From assembly GCA_963281255.1 (NCBI GenBank), contig OY725494.1, positions 4,911,934-4,975,933 of the forward strand: a stretch of DNA of 64,000 nt, given 5' to 3'. Position numbers and translations under genes: made by a program. The notes beneath the pieces were generated by a model. That model saw only the letters and a list, made by a program, of their open reading frames with translations, made no database searches and had not been told where the DNA came from. This stretch comes from Aphrocallistes beatrix (lineage: Eukaryota; Porifera; Hexactinellida; Sceptrulophora; Aphrocallistidae). Shown here piece after piece: positions 42,849-53,293 of the stretch. Positions within the stretch are counted from its first letter, which is position 1. Every line of letters begins with the position of its first letter.

Positions 42849-44327
42849 TTATTTGCTGGATTGGTTTGGACAATTGAGGAATTGATCGATCCTCTTTGAT
42901 GTATGAGATGTAGGGATTGGCGCTGAAGCACTTTTCTTTTTTGTATACTTTAAATATAAATTTTCTGCTGTCGTTCCAGAACTAGTTCTATAGGAATCGG
43001 AGCTACCATGTCTCTGGTTTAAGTTGCTGTCATGTATGCTATACAATATGGACTTCCCAAACTTACTGAAATTTTTTTTATCAGAAAGCCCTGTCAATGC
43101 TAAGTCAAGATCATCATTTATTCCACTAACCATGTCGCTCTTGTTAGAAGATTTGTCCATCTCCACTTGAGTATCCTTGATGACATTACGCGCTTTTTCT
43201 AAATCTCCCTTCTCAGCAATCTCAGCAGCTTTCTCTAACGCATGAGTTGCTTTGATTCGATTTCTCTGTTCGTCTACTTCCAAGGAAGTGCTGAGTGAGG
43301 CAGGTCTCAAGGATCGAGGAACACTCACTTCAGTACTCACAGTGGAAAGATTCTTTTTAATCACATTCAAGTAGTTAACACTTATTTTCGCGTATATCTG
43401 GGATATGCTAGTGCAACTGGAATCCTTCTTCATTTCAGGGAGATGGAATTCTACTATGGCATCTCGCTCTTCTTCTGCTTGAATGTCTCCTATGGGGACT
43501 TCTCCTTTCCTGTTCTCATCACTCAAGTTTGGAGGGACTTTTGAGATAATTTCCTTCAGTTTTGCTCCGTTACACGCCTCTATGCGAAGTGATATATTCT
43601 GTGCGACAGTGGAAAGGATTCCTCCAAGGCAGTTTGTGAAAATTTCAGGAATTTGTTCAGTTGTCTCAATGAAATAGTAGAGTCCATTCCATGTCTTGCT
43701 GAATTCCCTCAGCATATTCACGTTATGATCACTTCCGAATCCAAATGTATTGATCGTAAAACTTTTGTTTTCTCCGTACATTATCTTCATAGCCTTGATG
43801 ATAGTTCGTGTGCTCGTTAGTCCTACGTTAGCCATTCCGTCTGTGAAGAGCAAGACAGAAGCAACGTCTGCTTTCTCTCCTTTTCTCTCATTCATCATCG
43901 ACATTCCTTGGAACAGTCCTCCACTCAGGTTAGTGTTACCACCAGCGTTTATCTCATCGATTCTATCATTCAGTGTGGCACTGTTCGTCAGTGTCATCTT
44001 AGTAAGAGGAGCTATCACGTCTACTTTATCATCGTACATTACAATTCCCAGACGATCGAAAGTTTTCAAGTGTGAAACAATGAAACTTAGCACATTCTTA
44101 ACAAGTTCTATTCCATCACCTTTCATCGATCCACTACGATCTATGACTGCTACCAGGTCTATCGGCGCTCTCACTCCTCCATCCAATGGTAAGGAAGGAG
44201 CTGTCAGTTTAAGATCGATGCAGAAGAAGCATGGTTCCATGGGATAGGATGTGTATTCTGGATGGACGCTTAACTTTATCTCTTTTTCGTCAATGTTCAG
44301 GTTATTAAGAGCTGAGCATTCTGCCAT
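42849..44327 (-). CDS. vWA-domain protein of the WAV3-like type (492 aa)
   Basis: Single exon. A vWA domain spans about 54-235 with a complete metal-binding MIDAS site: DRSGS (D63, S65, S67), T132 in NTNLSGG and D163 in FTDG. The segment TFGFGSDHNVNML and the following IPEIFTNCLGGILSTVAQNI resemble vWA proteins of plant WAV3/EDA40 type and their animal relatives. The C-terminal 150 residues are helical and charged (LEKAAEIAEKGDLEKARNVI) and end in a Ser/Lys-rich tail. No signal peptide or membrane segment, so probably cytosolic; it has no RING, unlike plant WAV3. A decayed paralogue lies at 46140-47172. An AT-rich TATA-like stretch (ATAAATAAAA) lies about 45 bp upstream. Confidence 0.85.
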   Translation of the reverse strand: MAECSALNNLNIDEKEIKLSVHPEYTSYPMEPCFFCIDLKLTAPSLPLDGGVRAPIDLVAVIDRSGSMKGDGIELVKNVLSFIVSHLKTFDRLGIVMYDDKVDVIAPLTKMTLTNSATLNDRIDEINAGGNTNLSGGLFQGMSMMNERKGEKADVASVLLFTDGMANVGLTSTRTIIKAMKIMYGENKSFTINTFGFGSDHNVNMLREFSKTWNGLYYFIETTEQIPEIFTNCLGGILSTVAQNISLRIEACNGAKLKEIISKVPPNLSDENRKGEVPIGDIQAEEERDAIVEFHLPEMKKDSSCTSISQIYAKISVNYLNVIKKNLSTVSTEVSVPRSLRPASLSTSLEVDEQRNRIKATHALEKAAEIAEKGDLEKARNVIKDTQVEMDKSSNKSDMVSGINDDLDLALTGLSDKKNFSKFGKSILYSIHDSNLNQRHGSSDSYRTSSGTTAENLYLKYTKKKSASAPIPTSHTSKRIDQFLNCPNQSSK

Positions 44328-44589
44328 GTTGATTGGTTGTATGTATACAGTTATGTCTTTGGTTTTATTTATGAAAGCCAGAAACTTTGGAAAAACGTTT
44401 TGTCTTCTTGGGAATGATCTTATTACTTAAATTAATGAAATCCTATCTATATAATGAATTGTTTTATGGAAGTATGTAATATGAGCCGGTGTAATACTAC
44501 GAACTATGCATACATGACACTGGTACAGAGTGCAACCGACATACGTATGTGTAAGCTAATAAACTAGAGAATCTTCCTTACGTGTAATT

Positions 44590-45510
44590 GATTAGATATA
44601 GTTTCGTTTGTAACTAGAGAATGGAATAATCACGGGAAATAATTTTTTCTCATCGGAATCCCCACATGGCTCCAGAGGCATAAACTTGGTCAGTGAGAGA
44701 GGAGCCCCGCACTTCAGAAGTGTGGATAGTTTGTACTCCTTGTTTGCCTCTAATTTTGGTGAAACTTTGCCTATTACCATTAAGGTGAATTAGTGTTAAA
44801 AGCTTTCTCCAAGAGTGACTAAAATGACTGTAGATCGATATTTGAGCGTCTAAGATTCAAAATATTTTATGGGGTTCCAACTCCCCAAACCCCCGTCTCA
44901 CCGTAGCTCGCTCTGGCCCCAGGCTTTTATTTATTTCCCAAACTTGGTGCCTATGACTGCATACGTTTGTCTACGACATAATGAGGGTTTCCTTGGAGAC
45001 AAGATATGGTGCTGAGTTTACTGTCGAGGATTTGAATTCGATTATTGAAGCGATCAAAGACATCTCCGTTGATAAGATCTTAAACTGATTATAATATATA
45101 CCATACCTTATGCCGCACTATTCTAATGTGAGATGAAATTCTGAGAATCCTTACTACAATAAACATCGGGCTTTTGACACCCCATTTGCATGGAAAAATG
45201 TCATGATAGGTTATTTGGATTTTAGATTAGAGCTAATTCTGATGCACTCTACAAAGTACATACTCTGTAATATGCTGATACAATGATGTAAGAATATCTC
45301 TGTAAGTACAGGGTTCTATCCAGTCTGCTATGGAGTATCGTGTCGTTACGCCTTCGGAAATATGATATATACCTTTTGAATACATAAATCTACGTAACAT
45401 GTCTAATATATCAAATGGATACAATACAGTTGCAATATTGTATACCACTGATATTTGACTATTGTATATAGCTACCGTACGCAGTGGCGTAGACAGGAGG
45501 AGCAAATGGG
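44590..45510 (-). pseudogene. NHL-repeat gene relic
   Basis: Short matches in the right order to the intact NHL gene at 49198-50427: RTVAIYNSQIS (near 45470, compare RGVAIEPNTNQIY), GDVFDRFNNRIQILDSKL (45010-45065, compare GEVFVADRCNSRIQVLD, with six bases deleted) and, weakly, a LTKF segment near 44690. Frameshifts and other sequence separate them. It follows the vWA gene as the intact NHL gene follows the vWA relic. Confidence 0.5.
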
Positions 45511-46139
45511 ACATGTGCTCCTCTCGACAGGATTGAATGTACGAAATTTATAATTTGTCATTAGTTTATACTAACTTCAGAGAATCTGGGCATTTTATAG
45601 AATGAATATTATCAGCTTCAAGGTGAAGTCCTGTGGACCTTACTGTGGGCTTACAGTGCCTCCTGACCCCAGCTGGATATTGTGCTTCATAAAATTCCTG
45701 AAGAGGATCCTGAAGCCGAATGTACGGTAAAACCTATGGTCAATATTTTGAACTGTATTCAGTGTAAACTGCAAACTATAACCAGTATATTAACAGGATG
45801 TTAATATAAGTGCAAGGACATCTTACTGAAAGTCATTAGATTTGAAACTGGAGTAACGATATTTCATTTTAGCTCTACACAGATCATGGTCCATAAATGT
45901 TCTGGAACTCTGTGAGGTTGAAATCTGATTGGATCTACATAACATACTTAATTGTTATAAACAAATCAATATGATTTAACACCTTTTAACAAATTATTAT
46001 ACGTATCACTCTAGAAAAGATCTCTTAGCAGATCAACAACTATAACGGGACGTTTTGTGGTGTGTAGATTTGAATGTTTCATGGGGTATTTGCTTTTTTC
46101 ACGTTTTAAGTATGAGTCAAGCATGCAAAGTAGATTGCA

Positions 46140-47172
46140 CAACTATAAATCTTGATAATTCCTACTTTCTTTCATTTGTATCGTGTTCTCCCAATTCACT
46201 GATAGATGCTCTAGGTTCGTATTTGAGTTCCTGTTCGATTGATTGATAGTCGCGGAAAGGTGAAAAGGTCTCTGCTTACTTGTTGGGATTCCAGAAAGTG
46301 GTCTCACCCTTTTCTTCTTTTCTGTTTCAACTCCTGATGCCTTTGGTGTAGTGTCTATTTGAGGAATTATATCTCTTGGTACAACAGTATAGGGAATAGG
46401 CGTGGCTTCTTCTTGGTTTATGTCATAAAATTCTGAGATTGATTTTTTGAGATCTAGTATTGTAGGAATTTGAGTGGTTAGAAGTAGATCTCTGCGAGTT
46501 GTGGCTGTCGCATACTTACTAACCCCTTTTGAAAATTTCCATGGTAAATCCTTGGCTGTTATTATATTTTTTAATTTTAATGACTAAATTAGCATTAATC
46601 AATAGACTTAAATTTCGAAATTCCCTGGATTTTAAATAAAGGCCGAATATATGTAATAAAGATTTCGAAATGGACAAGTAAGTGATTTAGGGAAAGGTAC
46701 ATCATATATAAACTCATCTAACGCGTTAAATAATCACACTTGATTAAAATTCTAGAACATTTTTCGAAATTCGCGATACAGGAAATTTTCCTGATTCCCT
46801 GAAGACTTGCTAAATAATGAGGAACCTAAAATTATTCAATAAATTATATAAACTATATTGCAATAATGAAAATTATTATAGGCTAGTTAAAAGCTCAAAA
46901 TCCCTGGATCCCTGGATCATAAGTCATTTCCTGGATAATCCAGGGATCCCTGGAGGGTTGGTAAGTATGCTGTCGTTCAAAGTTACTAAACTATACTTTC
47001 CACGCCTTTTATACTCAAACTCATTATAAATCCCTTTTGACGCTGAGTTAAGATCAGAAATTATGGAAGCAACCAAGTTCCTCCTGCTAGAAGGTGACGA
47101 GATAATTTTCTCGACACATTTCCTGATAATTCCACCTGCTTCTTCAAGCTTTCCCTTATCAACTATTGTATA
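46140..47172 (-). pseudogene. vWA-gene relic split by a MITE
   Basis: The 5' piece (about 47172-46975) reads VDKGKLEEAGGIIRKCVEKI and YNEFEYKRRGKYS, matching the C-terminal AEKGDLEKARNVIKDTQVEM and FSKFGKSILYS of the intact vWA protein. After the inserted element (46511-46969) the frame continues as SHNSQRSTSNHSNSYNTRSQ, then shifts. A separate frame down to about 46150 retains a Lys/Pro-rich tail like the intact protein. The vWA domain itself is missing. Confidence 0.65.
46511..46969. mobile_element. MITE with CATACTTAC ends
   Basis: CATACTTACTAACCC at the left and the inverted GGTTGGTAAGTATG at the right, with CTGTCG duplicated on both sides. It interrupts the vWA relic. The same terminal words flank the minisatellite at 53298-54516. 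Confidence 0.72.
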
Positions 47173-47737
47173 GTATCACTTACTATATCCAATCCTCTTA
47201 TCTATTCGAGTAGTACGAGCCAGTTTATAAGGGTAATATGGATACATGGGAATGATGTACTTCGTCTGTAGACAATACAACCTACATATATTGGACTGGT
47301 CGACTCAGGATAAATATCTAATCGATGATGTATTGTTGTGTATGGCCCTAAAGAAAGGAAAAAAACAGGATAATACAAGCATGTTATTGATACGTGCAAT
47401 ATGCAAGATGTTGATCTAATTTTCCGCTACTTGCAACTATGCAGAGTATAGTTGTATACTGTGAATTATATCTATGAAATTGTAACTGCACATAGCTACA
47501 TATTATCTAGAGATACCTCCATCTCAAACCCTTGAATTTCCATACACCTAAATCGATAAATAACATGATATAAGGTAAATAGGGTAATATTCTAAATTTT
47601 TACACTTCTAAACACTTTCGGGCTTAAAGTCATACGCCTAAAGGATCGTCTCACACTCCTAGCTATTCCATAAGTATGACATGTACAAGTAGTATAGTTA
47701 TCTTACTAATCAAACAGCAAAACAGAGTAGAAGTATG
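47173..47737. other. Intergenic, degraded MITE
   Basis: Contains a degraded copy of the hAT-like family of 36840-37031 (about 47510-47670). No gene. Confidence 0.45.
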
Positions 47738-47739
47738 TA

Positions 47740-49076
47740 CTACGGGCATTCAATAAGTAGTCGTTATCATAGTATACTTTCCCCAAAACAAGTAATATAA
47801 TTAATATCAATGCTGCAATTTCTCGAACTACTCTCCTTGATGCTGTATAACTAGTATTAGCCTCTTAATCCAATCCAAAAAACTTTTTTGAAGTCTTCAC
47901 GCGGTATACCTTTCATATACTGAAAAATCGCCGATCCGAGGTGAGGCCGACTTTCGAATTCCCTCCCTGACAGGTGTTTCTTCAGCTTAGGGAAGAGCCA
48001 AAAGTCGCATGGAGCGAGGTCTGGTGATTAGGGAGGAGGATCTAGCTCTACAACTCTCAGACTTTCCAACTTTTCCATTACCAGCTTGGTCTAGTGGGGT
48101 CGGGCATTATCATGCAATAATCTCAATCCTCGAGTCCCAGTCCTTGGCCGTCGATTGTGGTAGAATTTCTCAACCTCAGATAGGCACTCATTCATGTAAA
48201 ATGATCCAGTAATAGTGGTATTCTTGGGGACACAAATCTGGCACACTGGACCATAAGAATTAAAAAAAAACAGTACATAACCTTGGGGTTCCGGAAGTCA
48301 TGTCGAGGGATCATTGGTGGGTCCTGGCCTTTAGCTACCCATACTTTGTTAGCTTCCTTTGACAAAGGCTCGCTATAACGCACCCAAGTCTCATCACCAG
48401 TCACGATCTCGAATAGACTCCAGGAGTCGGTTCTATCGAAGTCAGAAAGCAACTTTTGAGCACATTGAACCCTCTTAGTTTTTTGGGCCTGTGTTAGTGC
48501 ATGCGGGACCCACCGAGCGCAGATTTTCATAAATTGCAAATTGTCACACACAATGGTATGAACGGTTCCCGTTGAGACCCCAACTGCATTAGCTATCTCT
48601 ACCAATGAAATATGAGGGTCTTCTTCAAGTAATTCGGAAACCTCGAGGACAAATTTGTCACTGGCGCCGGAAATCGGCCTCCCTGCTCTGGGCTTATCTT
48701 CTATCGACTCTCTTCCCTCACAAAAACGTCGGGTCCAGTCAACTATCGTGGAATATGGAAGAGTTCTATCATTATAAACCACAATCAAATCCTTGTGGAT
48801 GTCGGTTGAAGAAACTTGGAGCAGTGTACGAATCTTTACATAGGCTCGCTGCTCAGTTTTGAAATCTGCACTCTCGGAAGCCATAATAAATGCCAGTATA
48901 TAAAAATGCCAAACTAATAATAGCCACAGTTTAAAAACCAAAGCTCAGAAGTGAAAAAGTAAAGTATCATTTGAAAGAGCATCGGTAGGGTTACATTAGA
49001 TATGCTAACCCAATTCTGAATCAAATGAAACAACCAAGATAAATAACAAAAACGACTACTTATTGAACGCCCGTAG
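47740..49076 (-). mobile_element. mariner element (1337 bp)
   Basis: Inverted terminal repeats of about 26 bp start CTACGGGCATTCAATAAGTA (left) and CTACGGGCGTTCAATAAGTA (right, complement). TA flanks each side (47738-47739, 49077-49078). It contains one transposase gene in reverse orientation, which is broken. Confidence 0.95.
47857..48881 (-). pseudogene. mariner transposase, frameshifted
   Basis: ATG at 48881. The N-terminal helix-turn-helix region, the WVPHALT motif and the first catalytic Asp (TGDETWV) are intact. A run of nine A (plus strand, about 48262) causes a frameshift after VMYCFF. Downstream the other frame retains LLHDNARPH (second Asp) and SPDLAPCDFWLF (third Asp), consistent with DD34D, but with two in-frame stops. 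It can no longer make a full transposase. Confidence 0.93.
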
Positions 49077-49197
49077 TACAATTAATTTTCCTTAAATTCT
49101 TTCAATTCGTGTTTTATTAATAGGATAATGTACTCAAATAATAAAAAATATTTTAATATATAAAAAGAGGCAATACGTAACTCTCAATCAATAAACA

Positions 49198-50427
49198 CTA
49201 TTTAGAAGAGAATATTTGAAGTCGATAGTTGTCATTAAGAGACGCAACAACTAACTTAAGCTCGCTAGTTAGAGCTATTCCAAAAGGTTTTGTGAGTCCC
49301 CCCACTTCGTGTCCAGGTGTTCCTATCGTGTGGAGGAGTGCTCCTTCTCCGCTGACTATCTTGACCTGACTAGCTCCCCGATCACTGATGACCATGTTCC
49401 CATTCTCGTCCAGGCAGAAGAAGGCGGGTTCTATTACCAGCATACCGGCGCCTCTTGTGACCAGGGAGCGTATTTTCTCTCCGGCGTAGGAGAGCACGTA
49501 CACACAGGGAGAGTCCCAGTCTGTGAGAACGTAGATCTCGTCAGGCGTCAGTTTAACGTCACACGGGTACCTCAAGCTGTCGTGTGATAGACAGCGCTGG
49601 AATTGGAGGTCTCGATCTAGGACTTGAATCCGACTGTTGCAGCGATCAGCGACGAAGACTTCTCCGTCGACAGAGACAGTCAGCTGTCTAGGGTCATTAA
49701 ACTGAAGATCCCCAGACCCTCTGCTTCCTATCTTCTTCCTGAAATGGATGTCAGCTCCCACTTTAAAATGGAACACGGAGTGCTCTACTATGTCTGTCAC
49801 GTATACACTGTCACCATGGACCGCTATTCCCCATGGATTCCTCATTTGCTGATGCGTGAAAGTTCCCAGGAATTCCCCCGTGGCTGAGAACACTGACACG
49901 CGTGAGGCGTCGACCATTCCTTCCGCGATGTAGATTTGATTCGTATTGGGTTCGATTGCGACACCTCGAGGCGACCAAAGGTGTCCGCATGTCTGGCCTC
50001 TCTTCGCTACGGCCACTATTGGTCCTATGTCCTGATACTTTGGGACATTCAGTGGCTCAACAGCTGCCACTTCTTCCACCACCTCCCCCACACCTCGGAT
50101 CAGCTGCTCCAGCTCCTGGCTACGGCCTCGGAATATCACGCGGGTCTCAGGCAGAAGAGTCCGAACTTCTGCGAGTTTCTCGTCAAGGCCCGCCAGGATC
50201 CGCTCTTGGAACTCGCGGAGCTCGTTCGATCGGAGTCCGCGCTCCGTCTCGGTTCTCATCTTCATCAGCTCCTGCTCCTTACGCGCCAGAGCAGCTGGGC
50301 GCGCTGCGATTTCTTGAACTTTGTCGAGGAGTTCCATTCGTCTCTGGTCGAGACACCTGGCTAGGTGGTCGAAAAAGTGGTTTATTTGCACCTCAAGCTG
50401 TGACTCTTCAGGAAATTGAGTGGCCAT
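49198..50427 (-). CDS. NHL-repeat protein with coiled coil (409 aa)
   Basis: Single exon, GC-rich relative to its flanks. Residues about 10-135 form a charged coiled coil (QEIAARPAALARKEQELMKM). From about 140 to the end there are five or six NHL repeats, for example SPRGVAIEPNTNQIYIAEG, NPWGIAVHGDSVYVTD, DPRQLTVSVDGEVFVADRCN and KPFGIALTSELKLVVASLND, which should close as a six-bladed propeller. It resembles the C-terminal half of TRIM-NHL proteins (TRIM2/3/71 type) but has no RING or B-box. In TRIM-NHL proteins this propeller binds RNA or protein. No membrane segment. Confidence 0.88.
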   Translation of the reverse strand: MATQFPEESQLEVQINHFFDHLARCLDQRRMELLDKVQEIAARPAALARKEQELMKMRTETERGLRSNELREFQERILAGLDEKLAEVRTLLPETRVIFRGRSQELEQLIRGVGEVVEEVAAVEPLNVPKYQDIGPIVAVAKRGQTCGHLWSPRGVAIEPNTNQIYIAEGMVDASRVSVFSATGEFLGTFTHQQMRNPWGIAVHGDSVYVTDIVEHSVFHFKVGADIHFRKKIGSRGSGDLQFNDPRQLTVSVDGEVFVADRCNSRIQVLDRDLQFQRCLSHDSLRYPCDVKLTPDEIYVLTDWDSPCVYVLSYAGEKIRSLVTRGAGMLVIEPAFFCLDENGNMVISDRGASQVKIVSGEGALLHTIGTPGHEVGGLTKPFGIALTSELKLVVASLNDNYRLQIFSSK

Positions 50428-52264
50428 TTCTATTAGCCTATATTGATATATGTATTTCTAAGTCTACAATAAGTAATAGATGGAAATTCCTGGTTAGGAA
50501 GTAGTGCAGTGGATGTCCATCATATCTTCATGTATAGAGGAATGTGGTGTAAGTGAATGTAAAGTAGCAGCTACATCCTAGTGGGCCTAACTAACTATAA
50601 AGGACATTTCCAAAATTTTCATTTGTCGAGTAAGACACTATGTTTTTGGATTATATTATTTTCTCATTTTTGCTGAAGAAATTTGGAATTAAAATTAAAA
50701 TTAATAATGAGAATAAAACATTGTTGAAAATTACATTCACGAAATGATTCTTATCTTCCGAATCGTTTGTCCATTTAATCCAAAACCAAAAGAAATTTTC
50801 TGTTTATCAACATTCCTCTCTCAATTAATTCAGAAGATTATTAATATTGTAAATACATGATAGAATGGTTACTATTTAAGTAATTGACATTATTAGCCAC
50901 ACAAACTACGGCACTTCTGCAATACACTATACTGCTGCTGCAGAGTATTTGTGGTAGATAGGACATTGACTCAGTTAGAGTTGAAACCATGTGCACTAAG
51001 GAATGGTTTAGTTGCAATACGAGATAGATTGCAACTCGACGTACTATGTTGAAAGGTGGAGTAGCAGACCTTGACCTCTACAATCTCTAAGTTATGCAAA
51101 CCTTATGCTCTGAACACCTTTCAAGTTTGCAAATGAAACTCTTTCAGGGTTTATTGTGGAGAAATCTACTCAACAAGATTGAGTACCTCTCTGATGCTAT
51201 ATTTACCTGGGAAAACGTGTAAATTAATATCCGACCTTCGCCAAAGCTTTTTTTGTGATAAAAGTGCTAATTGTTCTGCTGAAACTTTCAATTTCTTAAA
51301 GTAAGATTATTAAGTCAGGACTTGTCTACAAAGGGACTGGAACATGCATAACTAACATTATTTCCTTGTGACTAATACGAAGAGAATCAAACTTAAATCA
51401 ATGCAGACACATCAGAAGTGGAACAGTCGCATTCTAATCTTAACTTTCATAAACTCTGGCCTTTCTAATAAATATTTTTGTGGCTCCAAATCTCAGGAAT
51501 CAAAAAATTCTAACTTTTGTATATATTTATGATGAAATTAGGAACCTTTAAGATAAGATTAGACCACACAAGTAGATTACCTGATTAGAGTTTCTTGTTG
51601 GCTTCAAAAAATTAGAAAACACGAATCGCAAAGTGGATGAAGGTATGTCCACTACGCCACAGTGTGTCTGAGGTAAACTGTGTTGTGGTCGAGGAGGAAC
51701 AAAAGCTACAGGGGCGTGAGGGAGACCGGAAAGGACCAACCCCGAAGGGCTCATTAATTAAAAAGGAACGAAGAGGCACTCGAAGGGTTGCGGACTCTAA
51801 GTGTTTTATAGCCGCACTGGAAACATGTCTGCTTTAGAAAGGGATTCGATAGGAAGCAATACGATTCTATTTTTAAATTAATTGAAAAGAATCAATGGGG
51901 TCATAGATACCAATGAACTTATCCGTGTAATGCATACTTTGCTCTCTTCAGTACATTGGACTCAGAGAATGGGACTACCCAGACTTCCCTGTTGCTCTGT
52001 TGCTCCTGCTTATATTCTGCAATACTTTACATCATCATAATTACGTAGCATTAAATCTGCTGTAGAGAATATTAGAATGAATACCACCTGCCGATTTGAA
52101 TAAATAAAATTTCACCATATGTAAAGAGAAAAACGCGTATTATTATTATGATTATTGGTCTTGTAAACAAGGCTTGTTTTCTCTATAGTGACTTCCCCTA
52201 AGAAGAATTTCTGACCACAGATGCAAAATATGAGAACTCTCAGAATATGTGAAGAATCGGATGC
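50428..52264. other. Intergenic, nothing recognised
   Basis: AT-rich DNA between the NHL gene and bZIP-like copy 5. No gene or element recognised. Confidence 0.45.
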
Positions 52265-52273
52265 TATAAATAG
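52265..52273 (+). promoter_or_regulatory. TATA box of bZIP-like copy 5
   Basis: TATAAATAG, 70 bp before the ATG at 52335. Confidence 0.6.
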
Positions 52274-52334
52274 AAAGACTTACAACAATTAAATATTCAG
52301 AAGCATTTTTGAACAGTTGAGAGATCTTACAAAA

Positions 52335-52673
52335 ATGAATCGTTCAATCAAAAGTTTACCTAAATTTCCTTATTTGAAAGACAGCGAAATTCGAGATTTG
52401 AATTATAATACTTTTAAAATCATTCTTGAATATTTCAACGCAAGCGCCGAAGAGATTTCGGCTCTCAAAGGGAAACGGAAAAAAATGAAAAAGACGCTTT
52501 GGAAACAAAACCACGACAGAACACTCCGCGCAGAAGACGGAGAGCTAGAAGCAGCTGTGAGGAGACTCGTGCAGGAGCGGAGTGACCTGTCTCGACTCAG
52601 AGATTCCATCATTGAGGAGATTGAGCAGTACAAGCATTTAATGGTGGATGGGAAGGAATCCAGTTCAGTGTAG
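52335..52673 (+). CDS. Maf-like bZIP-family protein, copy 5 (112 aa)
   Basis: Single exon from the ATG at 52335; the frame extends upstream without ATG. FPYLKDSEIRDLNYNTF is the extended homology helix. The basic region GKRKKMKKTLWKQNHDRTLR has Lys at the Asn position, Trp at the aromatic position and Asp at the Arg position. A Leu/Ile heptad zipper follows (RLVQERSDLSRLRDSIIEEI). Copies 5, 6 and 7 form a subgroup with Trp and Asn/Asp-His-Asp. Confidence 0.78.
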   Translation: MNRSIKSLPKFPYLKDSEIRDLNYNTFKIILEYFNASAEEISALKGKRKKMKKTLWKQNHDRTLRAEDGELEAAVRRLVQERSDLSRLRDSIIEEIEQYKHLMVDGKESSSV

Positions 52674-53293
52674 TGTGAGGTTCACCATTTCCTACAGAGC
52701 TAGCACGTACTTTCTTATGTTGTTTTATTGCTTAGTTTGCATGGATATGGCTGCTACATTCTGCATAATTTACAATGGCATTTTAATCAGCATTCGTTCT
52801 CTCACTGAGCTGAGAGATACAATTGTGTTTTGTAATTATTTGTACAAATTTGTGAAGATGTTAGCTTCTCATATATTCTAGTGCAGCTCCTCCATAGAGA
52901 TGCCCCACGCCGTATGGTATGCGTGGCATGTAACTTGGGTTTCATACAGATTTTATTTGCATGCACCTAGCCTATGCTTGAATACTGCGATTAGGAGTTT
53001 AGGCAAAATTTGCCGCAGCTACAACAATATTGGTTTAAACCTCCGTAAACATCTCAGAAAAATCTACTGGAACAATTAACCAAATTTAGACAGGATATTC
53101 CTTACATGGTCTATATATTTTCACACCTCACACAAAAGGTGTCAATTAAGTTGACCAATAATAATGGTTTAGTGTTACAGCTGGATTTGTATATGGATTT
53201 GATTAAGACTAATTCTACCTAAATAAATGTATACAAACAAGTTATGATCACTCTCTGAACTTGAAATCTGATTGATTGTGATGAAAATGTATA
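52674..53293. other. Intergenic, nothing recognised
   Basis: 3' flank of bZIP-like copy 5 and AT-rich DNA. No gene. Confidence 0.45.

Noticed and set aside
44592-44780. 62-codon minus-strand frame as an independent gene
   Set aside because: Better explained as part of the decayed NHL copy; no conserved start or domain.
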